NCBI GenBank assembly: GCA_022779485.1
Contig: JALFTC010000014.1
Span: 62,001-126,000, forward strand
Reading direction: 5' to 3'
Length of the DNA: 64,000 nt
Source: Ruminococcus sp.
Lineage (GTDB): Bacteria > Bacillota > Clostridia > Oscillospirales > Acutalibacteraceae
The notes beneath the pieces were generated by a model. The model was not told the DNA's origin, searched no databases, and worked only from the letters and a program-made list of their open reading frames with translations. Below, one piece after another: positions 53,298 to 60,045 of the stretch; position 1 is the first letter of the stretch, and each line of letters starts with the position of its first letter. Both the position numbers and the translations under genes were made by a program.

Positions 53298-54833
53298 ATG
53301 ACAAATTCAATTAAGAAAATTTTTGCAATTCTTTTAGTAGTTGCAACAATGGCACTTATGATTCCTTTCGGAGCCAGTGCAACAAGGAACGCCTCAACTG
53401 ATGTAACATTTAAGCTAAGCGATAGTTCTGTTGTAGGTAAGTTTAGGTTTGATATTTACAAAATTGCCGGTGTTAATACAACAACAGGTGCAGTTACACC
53501 TGCTACCGGTATTCCGACAGAGGTTGCTAATGCGATTAAGGCAGAAGGTACTGACGCTAACACACAGACTCTTATCTCTAAATGTAAGACTAATCTAAGC
53601 TCTTTAGGCTCACCTGTTAAGCAATGGGATGCCACAACAGATACTATTACATATAGCAGTGAAAGCGGTAATGGACAACTATCAGCAGGTATCTACTACA
53701 TTCACCCGGTAGCAAAGAGTACTGCTACAAAGGCTAACGACTCTATTGTTGTTCTTCCTAATTATAACGGAAGAGAGTGGGTTGCAGTTGGCGAAGTTGA
53801 CCTGGCTTCTAAGGTTAGCACAAAGGACATCGTTCTTGACAAGACAATCACAAAGGTTGACAACACAGATGTAAACGCAAAATATGCAACAGCAGGTGTA
53901 GGTAGCACAGTTGAATTTAAGCTTGAAGCTAATGTCCCCGGTTCTGCAGACGCTATGCTAAAGAAATATGCTATTGTCGACAAGATGGACGCAGGTCTTA
54001 CATTCGATAAGGACTCTGTAAAGGTTTACTACACAGCTGGTACACTTTCCGAAAACACCCTTGTTAGTGCTGATAAATATACAGTAGATGTTCCTTTCGC
54101 AACTAGTGATAATAATACATACACATTTGCTGTAAACTTCAAAGCTGATACAGCAGACGGTTATGTAAAGAACATTTATGATGCAACTAAGAAAATGGTA
54201 GTTGTATTTAATGCCACAGTTAACAAGAATGCTACAGTAGGTAAAACTTCTAACGACAACCAGGTTTGTCTTGATTATGCTAATGACGATGCTAAGGCAG
54301 TTGAGCAGGGTCCTACTGTTCAGGTGTTTGCTTTCAACATTCAGGTAGTTAAGACAAACAGCAACGGCACAGCTAACCTTTCCGGTGCAGAATTTGAATT
54401 ATACAAGGCTGACAAATTGACAAAGATTGCAACAGCTACATCAGACGGAAACGGTCTTGTGAAGTTTACGAATGCGAATGCAAACACACAGATTCAGCTT
54501 GCTAATGGTACATACTATGTGAAAGAAACAGTTGCTCCGGAAGGATATGTTCTGCCAACAGGTGATGCTGCTTGGACAGAAATCGTTATCGATCCAACAA
54601 TTTCTAAAAAAGCAAATGCCGGTGCAAATGAGGCTAAGTATGAGCTGACTGCTCTTGCAAACAGTACTGATAACGATTTAGCAGTTGTTACAAGGAATAT
54701 CAAAAACATTAAACTGACTGTTCCGGAGACAGGCGGTATGGGTACAGCAATCTTCACAATTTGCGGTGCATCTCTAATCGCACTTGCAGGTGTAATGTTT
54801 GTTATTCTTAAGAAAAAGAAAGCTAATAAATAA
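53298..54833 (+). CDS. Major pilin (SpaA/FimA-like) with LPXTG-type anchor
   Basis: A 511-residue pilus backbone protein: signal peptide (IFAILLVVATMALMIPFGASA), an N-terminal pilin domain, an isopeptide D2-type domain (VEFKLEANVPGSADAMLKKY), a SpaA/Cna_B domain (LSGAEFELYKADK ending YYVKETVAPEGYVLP, with the isopeptide Glu), sorting motif VPETGG (from residue 475), helix and KKKK tail. The usual pilin motif around VYPK is not seen; W161 to K172 (WVAVGEVDLASK) is at the matching place. ATG 53298 best fits the AAGGAG spacing; ATG 53292 and TTG 53277 are less likely. Sortases would polymerise it into a covalent fibre. Confidence 0.92.
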   Translation: MTNSIKKIFAILLVVATMALMIPFGASATRNASTDVTFKLSDSSVVGKFRFDIYKIAGVNTTTGAVTPATGIPTEVANAIKAEGTDANTQTLISKCKTNLSSLGSPVKQWDATTDTITYSSESGNGQLSAGIYYIHPVAKSTATKANDSIVVLPNYNGREWVAVGEVDLASKVSTKDIVLDKTITKVDNTDVNAKYATAGVGSTVEFKLEANVPGSADAMLKKYAIVDKMDAGLTFDKDSVKVYYTAGTLSENTLVSADKYTVDVPFATSDNNTYTFAVNFKADTADGYVKNIYDATKKMVVVFNATVNKNATVGKTSNDNQVCLDYANDDAKAVEQGPTVQVFAFNIQVVKTNSNGTANLSGAEFELYKADKLTKIATATSDGNGLVKFTNANANTQIQLANGTYYVKETVAPEGYVLPTGDAAWTEIVIDPTISKKANAGANEAKYELTALANSTDNDLAVVTRNIKNIKLTVPETGGMGTAIFTICGASLIALAGVMFVILKKKKANK

Positions 54834-54859
54834 TTTTGACATACGCAAATAACCTTTAT

Positions 54860-55024
54860 TAAGGAAACACTGAATAAATCACTTTACACATCTTGTACGC
54901 ATATTTTCTGCCGGTATGCCCAAAAAATCCTCGCAATACGTCAGTATTCCTGCGTTTTTTTGAACATACCGACAAAAAATCTGACTGTACAATCTGTGCA
55001 AATGATTTAATCAGTGTTTCCTTA
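54860..55024 (-). repeat. Family A foldback MITE, copy 3 (pilus locus)
   Basis: Again exactly 165 bp, starting TAAGGAAACACTGAATAAAT and ending TTAATCAGTGTTTCCTTA, in reverse orientation to the copies at 23583 and 26448. It lies between the major pilin gene and the sortase promoter, so the pilin mRNA carries a long hairpin at its 3' end. Confidence 0.88.
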
Positions 55025-55041
55025 ACTTTATTTATCTATTT

Positions 55042-55071
55042 GGGGTGCAGGAAACTGCATCCCATATTTTT
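55042..55071 (+). terminator. Terminator after the pilin gene
   Basis: GGGGTGCAG and CTGCATCCC form a 9-bp stem (one wobble) closed by a GAAA tetraloop and followed by ATATTTTT. It separates the adhesin-pilin transcript from the sortase genes. Confidence 0.7.
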
Positions 55072-55072
55072 G

Positions 55073-55101
55073 TTGCAATTATTACTGGTGTATTTTATAA
55101 T
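55073..55101 (+). promoter_or_regulatory. Predicted promoter of the sortase genes
   Basis: TTGCAA and TATAAT with a 17-base spacer directly after the terminator, 37 bases before the first sortase ATG. Confidence 0.65.
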
Positions 55102-55137
55102 TGTATTAGTATAAGAGTGAGAATAAGGACAATATTT

Positions 55138-56040
55138 ATGAAAAAGAAACTCCCGATAATCGCAATAATATTAATTTTTGTAATTGGTCTTGGAATAATG
55201 AGCTATCCTCTTGTTAGCTCAATGATTAACAATTCAAAGTTTCGTGAAGGTATGAATGACTATACCCAAGTAGTTAAAAAAATGAAGAAAGAGGACTATT
55301 CCAATTTTTTTAATGATGCAAAGAAATATAACAAAAGCCTTACGGCAACATCAATCATCACCGACCCTTTTGATGAGAAGGCATACAAGGCTATTGGCGC
55401 AAGATATAATAATGTGCTTAATGTTGACGAAAAAGGTCTTATTGGCTATGTTGTAGTGCCAAGAATTGATGTTAATTTACCCATATATCATGGTTCAAGC
55501 AAAAAAGTACTTGAAAACGGTGCAGGCCACTTGCGGAATACTTCAATGCCTATTGGTGGCAAAAGTACCCATGCGGTTATATCTGCTCATACAGGATTTC
55601 CTGACCAAACTTTTTTTGATAACTTAACTGACCTTGTAAAGGGAGATATTTTTTACATAAAGGTTTTGGACAAGACTCTTGCTTATAAGGTTGACCAAAT
55701 CAAGGTTGTTCTGCCGGAAGAAACCGAGAATTTGCGTATTATTCCTTACGAGGACTATGTAACGCTATTAACCTGTACTCCTTACGGTGTCAACACCCAC
55801 AGATTGCTTGTAAGAGGTGTTAGGACCAAATATATACCGGAAGAACAAGCGAAAGCTAAAGAGGTAAAACAAGCTCCCTTTGAAAAGTGCTTCTATTTCT
55901 TAGGATGCAAAATTCCATATTGGGTTGCCGGTTTATTTATAGTTGGGTTTGTCCTTGTGGTTATAATTATTGTAATTGTAATAGTCAGAAAGAATAACAA
56001 AAGAGCCAAAACAAAGAAGGTACAGACTGATGAAAAGTAA
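55138..56040 (+). CDS. srtC: Class C pilin-polymerising sortase
   Basis: A 300-residue sortase with N- and C-terminal membrane helices, as in class C enzymes. The lid motif DPF is at residues 76-78 (ITDPFDEKAY). The catalytic residues are His151 (ISAHTGF), Cys213 (LLTCTPYG) and Arg222 (THRLLVRG). It should join the pilin subunits to each other. I start at ATG 55138 (MKKKLPII) with AAGGA upstream; an in-frame ORF extension to 55045 overlaps the terminator and promoter. It overlaps the second sortase gene by 11 bases. Confidence 0.94.
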   Translation: MKKKLPIIAIILIFVIGLGIMSYPLVSSMINNSKFREGMNDYTQVVKKMKKEDYSNFFNDAKKYNKSLTATSIITDPFDEKAYKAIGARYNNVLNVDEKGLIGYVVVPRIDVNLPIYHGSSKKVLENGAGHLRNTSMPIGGKSTHAVISAHTGFPDQTFFDNLTDLVKGDIFYIKVLDKTLAYKVDQIKVVLPEETENLRIIPYEDYVTLLTCTPYGVNTHRLLVRGVRTKYIPEEQAKAKEVKQAPFEKCFYFLGCKIPYWVAGLFIVGFVLVVIIIVIVIVRKNNKRAKTKKVQTDEK

Positions 56041-56809
56041 AAAAGCTCGCAGGGTTATGGTGATAATTGCCACATTCTTTCTTGTAACAGGAATCGGCTT
56101 ATTGTTGTTTCCGCAGGTTTCAAATACTTATGGAAAATATGTAGCGAGGAATATTTCTGATGATTTTGAAACAAGGGCAGAACACCCACGAAAAGGCTCC
56201 TATTCTGATGCAAAAAAGAACGGAGAGGTAGATGGTAACGGTTGCCTTGCTGACGGTACACAGGTAGTGTATGATGTTGATATTAAAAGATTAAAGGAAG
56301 ACAGTATTAAGTATAACAATATGCTAAAAAAACATCAGTGGGAAAAGCTGACTAACTCCCTTTCTTATGAACAGCCAAGCCTAAAATTAAGCGAGTATGG
56401 AATTTTTGACGGTGTGTATGGATATTTGGAAGCTCCCACAATCGGTATGAAGTTGCCTATATATTTAGGCACTGCAAGAAATCACCTGAGCTACGGTGCA
56501 GCTCATTTAACATATACTTCTCTGCCTATAGGCGGTCAGGACACCAATGCGGTACTTGCCGGTCATACCGGTTATGTTGGCAGAATATTTTTTGATGATA
56601 TCAGAAATTTGCAAATCAATGACAAAATTAATGTAAGAACCTATTGGTCAAAAATGACTTATAAGGTTGTAAGTACAAAGGTAATAAAGCCAAATGAAGC
56701 AAGCGATATATATATTCAGAAAGGTAAGGACATGATTATCCTTATGACTTGTATATCTAACGGTAATGGTGGATTTGACAGATATTTGGTGTTTTGCGAA
56801 AGGAAGTAA
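56030..56809 (+). CDS. Second sortase without a recognisable lid motif
   Basis: A 259-residue sortase with one N-terminal membrane helix (VMVIIATFFLVTGIGLLLFP) and none at the C-terminus. Catalytic His179 (LAGHTGYVG), Cys241 (MTCISN) and Arg251 (FDRYLVF) are present; the Cys-Arg spacing with SNGNGGF differs from the class C partner. No DPF/DPW lid is seen in the long N-terminal region. It could anchor the finished pilus to the cell wall or attach the tip protein. The start overlaps the first sortase gene; the ribosome binding site is within that end. Confidence 0.9.
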   Translation: MKSKKARRVMVIIATFFLVTGIGLLLFPQVSNTYGKYVARNISDDFETRAEHPRKGSYSDAKKNGEVDGNGCLADGTQVVYDVDIKRLKEDSIKYNNMLKKHQWEKLTNSLSYEQPSLKLSEYGIFDGVYGYLEAPTIGMKLPIYLGTARNHLSYGAAHLTYTSLPIGGQDTNAVLAGHTGYVGRIFFDDIRNLQINDKINVRTYWSKMTYKVVSTKVIKPNEASDIYIQKGKDMIILMTCISNGNGGFDRYLVFCERK

Positions 56810-56811
56810 TT

Positions 56812-57189
56812 ATGGATAAGAATCTTAACAAACTGCAAAGGGAAGAGGCAGGAAAAAGGCTGAAAATTTTGGGATACCCAAAGGATGTTTGCGAGAAATA
56901 TAACGACAAATCTTTTCTGCTAAAACTTCAAGAGGCAGACAGCGGAGATGTCCCCGAAGATATTAATATTGCACCGTTCCTAAAAATGGAAGAGGACGAA
57001 AACATATTCACATACCTGTACAGATATTCTGTAACAGAAGAGGGAAAATTGCAGTTAAGACTGTTTTTCGTCACCGATAAGGTAGAAGAATGGGAAAAGG
57101 ACAGAGAAACCTTGCGTAGTGCAATGGAAAAGGGAATAGATACGAAAGATGCAAAATCAATATTCCGTACATTTGTCCGTCCAATGTGA
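56812..57189 (+). CDS. Small unknown protein coupled to the sortase genes
   Basis: A 125-residue, soluble, highly charged protein that I do not recognise: MDKNLNKLQREEAGKRLKIL at the start, then EDENIFTYLYRYSVTEEGKLQLRLFFVTDKVEEWEKDRETL. No signal peptide, helix or motif is visible. It begins two bases after the second sortase stop, with AAAGGAAG inside that gene, so it is almost certainly cotranslated with the sortases. The in-frame start at 56794 is less likely. No terminator is evident after it. Confidence 0.75.
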   Translation: MDKNLNKLQREEAGKRLKILGYPKDVCEKYNDKSFLLKLQEADSGDVPEDINIAPFLKMEEDENIFTYLYRYSVTEEGKLQLRLFFVTDKVEEWEKDRETLRSAMEKGIDTKDAKSIFRTFVRPM

Positions 57190-57280
57190 TGTTTTCCCTG
57201 ATATTACCCGCAATAAAAACGGTAAAACAAATAAATACACAAAATAATATATTTTTATGTAATTATTTTTCAAAAAGCTA

Positions 57281-57310
57281 TTGACAATTTACCATAACTT
57301 ATTATATAAT
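57281..57310 (+). promoter_or_regulatory. Strong promoter of tRNA-Pro
   Basis: Perfect TTGACA and TATAAT with an 18-base spacer, 22 bases before the first tRNA. Confidence 0.75.
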
Positions 57311-57331
57311 AATCAGGCACGAAAATAAGAA

Positions 57332-57408
57332 CGAGGTGTAACTCAGTTTGGTAGAGTGCTTGGTTTGGGACCAAGATGCCGCAGGTTCGAGTCCTGTCAC
57401 CTCGACCA
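57332..57408 (+). tRNA. tRNA-Pro (anticodon TGG)
   Basis: A 77-nt cloverleaf. CGAGGTG pairs with CACCTCG in the acceptor stem, the anticodon stem CTTGG/CCAAG encloses TTTGGGA with anticodon TGG, and the T-loop is GGTTCGAGTCC. CCA is encoded. Confidence 0.95.
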
Positions 57409-57410
57409 TT

Positions 57411-57447
57411 AAAACAGGTAATGCCATGGTATTACCTGTTTTGATTT
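57411..57447 (+). terminator. Terminator after tRNA-Pro(TGG)
   Basis: AAAACAGGTAAT and ATTACCTGTTTT form a 12-bp stem around GCCATGGT, followed by GATTTT. Almost the same hairpin follows the next tRNA. Confidence 0.75.
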
Positions 57448-57458
57448 TAAATAAGCAA

Positions 57459-57535
57459 CGAGGTGTGGCTCAGTTTGGTAGAGCGCTGCGTTCGGGACGC
57501 AGAGGCCGCAGGTTCGACTCCTGTCACCTCGACCA
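57459..57535 (+). tRNA. tRNA-Pro (anticodon CGG)
   Basis: A 77-nt cloverleaf with the same acceptor stem as its neighbour, anticodon stem CTGCG/CGCAG enclosing TTCGGGA with anticodon CGG, T-loop GGTTCGACTCC and encoded CCA. It probably arose by tandem duplication of the tRNA-plus-terminator unit. Confidence 0.95.
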
Positions 57536-57537
57536 TT

Positions 57538-57577
57538 AAAACAGGTAATGCATTGGCATTACCTGTTTTAATTTTTA
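57538..57577 (+). terminator. Terminator after tRNA-Pro(CGG)
   Basis: AAAACAGGTAATGC and GCATTACCTGTTTT form a perfect 14-bp stem with loop ATTG, followed by AATTTTT. Confidence 0.85.
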
Positions 57578-57586
57578 AACAAGCAA

Positions 57587-57605
57587 CGAGGTGACAGGAG
57601 TCGAA
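57587..57605 (-). repeat. Inverted 19-bp copy of the tRNA-Pro(CGG) 3' end
   Basis: CGAGGTGACAGGAGTCGAA is the exact reverse complement of the T-arm and acceptor end of the tRNA at 57459. It is preceded by the same AAGCAA that precedes that tRNA, so a third repeat unit starts like a tRNA gene and then switches to the inverted 3' end. Confidence 0.8.
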
Positions 57606-57751
57606 GGTGACGAGTACGACCGCCGCCGGTGGCGGAGGAAGGGAGTACGAGGAAGAGCCGCAACAAGGAGTTTGAGGAAGTGCATTTATGCACGACGCTA
57701 AACGACTATGTTGCAATCGGAGTAAAGAAAACAGTCCGGTGGACTGTTTTT
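57606..57751 (+). repeat. GC-rich non-coding element ending in a hairpin
   Basis: A compositional island (GACCGCCGCCGGTGGCGGAG, then GAGGAAGAGCCGCAACAAGG) in AT-rich surroundings. It ends in AAAACAGTCC-GGT-GGACTGTTTT, a terminator-like hairpin at 57728-57750. I recall similar blocks next to tRNA genes in gut Firmicutes, but cannot verify this here. It sits in a 370-base gap after the tRNAs; the remainder to 57890 is AT-rich without a feature. Confidence 0.5.
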
Positions 57752-57909
57752 AGGGAGGGTGTAGAAGATACTATTGTAGGAAATAGTGTTTCTTCTTTGT
57801 ATATAATATATCGTCTATTCTATAAATTAATTGCAAAACATTTACTAAAATGATATGATATTTTTAGGAAATTAACTGTATAGGAATAGGAGGGGGTTAT
57901 ATCCTTTCA

Positions 57910-58029
57910 ATGTCAGTAACAGATGAAAGAAATTCTGACTTAGCGGGTACATTTCATATTACTTCAACATGGAAAAAGTCAGAAAATACATACAAGCTTA
58001 TTTTTAATATGGATTCAAGAATTATGTGA
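57910..58029 (+). CDS. Possible very small ORF or gene remnant
   Basis: A 39-residue ORF (MSVTDERNSDLAGTFHITST...MDSRIM) behind GGAGGGGG, although the spacing of about 13 bases is long. It ends eight bases before the zinc-ribbon gene. It resembles no family I know and could be the remains of a longer gene. Confidence 0.3.
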   Translation: MSVTDERNSDLAGTFHITSTWKKSENTYKLIFNMDSRIM

Positions 58030-58037
58030 GGTGCAAA

Positions 58038-58292
58038 ATGGATAAAATATGTCAAAGTTGCGGTATGCCTATTCCATCTAATGAACAATTAGGCACAGAA
58101 AAGGATGGAAAAATAAATAACGACTACTGTAAATACTGCTACGAAAAAGGTGAATTTATTGACAAGGTGACAATGGAAGAATACATAGAAATGTGTTCAC
58201 AATACGGTTCACAGGCAGGAATGACAAATGAAGAAATGAAAGAGCATTGTGAAAAGCTTTTCCCTACATTAAAAAGGTGGAAAGCTGAATGA
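58038..58292 (+). CDS. Putative zinc-ribbon domain protein
   Basis: An 84-residue protein with a Cys4 zinc ribbon CQSCGMPI...CKYCYEKGEF and a helical part (TMEEYIEMCSQYGSQ, MTNEEMKEHCEKLFPTLKRW). This is the short clostridial putative zinc-ribbon family (PF12674 type), often near methyltransferase or regulator genes; its role is unknown. ATG 58038 has GAGGTG upstream; an in-frame GTG at 58026 lies before that site. Confidence 0.85.
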   Translation: MDKICQSCGMPIPSNEQLGTEKDGKINNDYCKYCYEKGEFIDKVTMEEYIEMCSQYGSQAGMTNEEMKEHCEKLFPTLKRWKAE

Positions 58293-58336
58293 TTAGTATT
58301 GGCAAATAATGATTTGTACTTATGGTGGTGTGTGTA

Positions 58337-59911
58337 ATGAATGAAGAATCTAACCAGGGGTTGACCCTGCTGAAAAAAGGGCAGAAAGGACTGTTTCATC
58401 TGATTTTCAGCCGATTGGGACTGATTTTGCTGATGTTGGCAGTTCAGATTTTTGTTATGTTCGGTGTATTCTATTGGTTTGCAGAGTTTCTCCCTCATAT
58501 CTATGGCGGAATGATACTATTTATGGCGGTTATGGTGCTGTATCTCATTAACAGTCGTATGGATGCATCGGCAAAACTTACCTGGATGATGGTTATTATG
58601 CTGTTGCCCGTATTCGGTGCGTTGCTGTTTTGGTACACTCAAAGGGACTTGGGGAATCGCACCCTGAAAAAGCGTATGAATTGGCTGATTGACCATACAA
58701 GAAAGAGTATTCCCCAATCCCATAAGCTGATGGAAAAGCTGGACAAGGAGGCTCCTGAGGTTTCAGCACTTACCCGATATTTGGGGCGTAGCGGGTGCTA
58801 TCCTGTCTATGAAACCACCGATGTGACATATTTCCCATTGGGGGAAAAGATGTGGGAAGAGATGCTTAAGCAACTGGAACAGGCGGAGCATTTTATATTT
58901 TTGGAATACTTTATTGTAGATGAAGGGCTGATGTGGGGAAAACTATTGGAGATTTTGGCTCGGAAAGCCAAGCAGGGAGTTGAGGTTCGTGTAATGTACG
59001 ACGGCACCTGTGAGTTTTCAACACTGCCACACGATTATCCAAAGCGGTTGAAGGAACTGGGTATAAAGTGCAAAATGTTTTCACCTGTGACTCCCTTTCT
59101 CTCTACCCATTATAATTATAGGGATCACAGAAAAATTATGGTGATTGACGGACACACCGCCTTTACAGGCGGGGTGAATCTGGCAGATGAATACATAAAT
59201 CATAACAGCAAATACGGCCATTGGAAGGATGTAGGTGTTATGCTTAAGGGAGATGCTGTAAAAAGCTTTACCTTGATGTCATTGCAGAGCTGGAACATTG
59301 ATGAAAAACATCCTGAGTTCCAAAAATATTTGGATTATCCAACTTTTGCACCTAACAATACTTCAGGATATGTTATTCCCTATGGTGACTGCCCTTTGGA
59401 TAAGGACAAGGTGGGTGAGCGTATCTATATGGATATTTTGAATAGGGCACAGAAGTATGTGCATATTATGACGCCCTATCTGATAATGGATAACGAAATG
59501 GAAACAGCACTGAAATTCGCTTCCGAGCGTGGAGTGGAAGTTTCTCTTATTCTGCCGGGAGTGACTGACAGTGCAGCCGCCCATGGCTTGGCATGGACAC
59601 ACTATGCCTCATTGCTGGAGTCAGGAGTGAAAATATACGAATACACACCGGGATTTGTTCACGCAAAGGTGTTTGTCAGCGATGATAAGGAGGCGGTTGT
59701 TGGCACAATCAATATGGATTACAGGAGCCTTTATCATCACTTTGAGTGTGCCACCTATTTGCATAAAACCGACTGTATAACGGATATTGAACAGGATTAT
59801 AGAGAAACTCTTTCAAAGTGCGTTGAGATAACACCCCGCTCACAAAGAAAGGTAAAATTCAGCCGAAAGGTGATAGGAGTTCTCCTAAAAGTTTTTGCAC
59901 CTTTGATGTAA
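58337..59911 (+). CDS. cls: Cardiolipin synthase
   Basis: A 524-residue phospholipase-D family enzyme with two N-terminal membrane helices (LILLMLAVQIFVMFGVFYWF, MILFMAVMVLYLI) and two HKD motifs (HRKIMVIDGHTAFTGGVN and HAKVFVSDDKEAVVGTINMD). It condenses two phosphatidylglycerol molecules to cardiolipin at the membrane. The C-terminus VLLKVFAPLM matches the usual Cls end, so the protein is complete although its TAA stop overlaps a MITE remnant. ATG 58337 is chosen with GGTGGTG upstream; 58322 is an alternative. Confidence 0.95.
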   Translation: MNEESNQGLTLLKKGQKGLFHLIFSRLGLILLMLAVQIFVMFGVFYWFAEFLPHIYGGMILFMAVMVLYLINSRMDASAKLTWMMVIMLLPVFGALLFWYTQRDLGNRTLKKRMNWLIDHTRKSIPQSHKLMEKLDKEAPEVSALTRYLGRSGCYPVYETTDVTYFPLGEKMWEEMLKQLEQAEHFIFLEYFIVDEGLMWGKLLEILARKAKQGVEVRVMYDGTCEFSTLPHDYPKRLKELGIKCKMFSPVTPFLSTHYNYRDHRKIMVIDGHTAFTGGVNLADEYINHNSKYGHWKDVGVMLKGDAVKSFTLMSLQSWNIDEKHPEFQKYLDYPTFAPNNTSGYVIPYGDCPLDKDKVGERIYMDILNRAQKYVHIMTPYLIMDNEMETALKFASERGVEVSLILPGVTDSAAAHGLAWTHYASLLESGVKIYEYTPGFVHAKVFVSDDKEAVVGTINMDYRSLYHHFECATYLHKTDCITDIEQDYRETLSKCVEITPRSQRKVKFSRKVIGVLLKVFAPLM

Positions 59912-59934
59912 ATGATTTAATCAGTGTTTCCCTA
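59910..59934 (+). repeat. Solo end of a family A MITE at the cls stop codon
   Basis: AAATGATTTAATCAGTGTTT plus CCCTA is the terminal 25 bases of family A; the other end is missing. It begins within the cls TAA codon. Confidence 0.65.
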
Positions 59935-59952
59935 ATAATACTGTAAAACATT

Positions 59953-59992
59953 ACAGGCAAAGATGAATTCGCTTCATCTTTGCCTGTTTTTT
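59953..59992 (+). terminator. Terminator of cls
   Basis: ACAGGCAAAGATGAA and TTCATCTTTGCCTGT form a perfect 15-bp stem with loop TTCGC, followed by TTTTT. It also separates the convergent ABC operon. Confidence 0.9.
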
Positions 59993-60045
59993 GAATATTA
60001 CAATATTTTGGAGAATTACTTACTAAATCACATCACAAAGAATTT

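Noticed and set aside
57348-57716. ORFs of 63 (plus strand) and 89 (minus strand) codons
   Set aside because: Both run through the two tRNA-Pro genes; such tRNA-derived reading frames are spurious.
57281-57751. Prophage or integrative element at the tRNA genes
   Set aside because: No integrase, excisionase or phage gene is present on either side; only a short inverted tRNA fragment remains, reported as a finding.
57629-57853. 74-codon ORF in the GC-rich block
   Set aside because: It is read through a non-coding repeat and terminator hairpin, has no ribosome binding site and no family resemblance.
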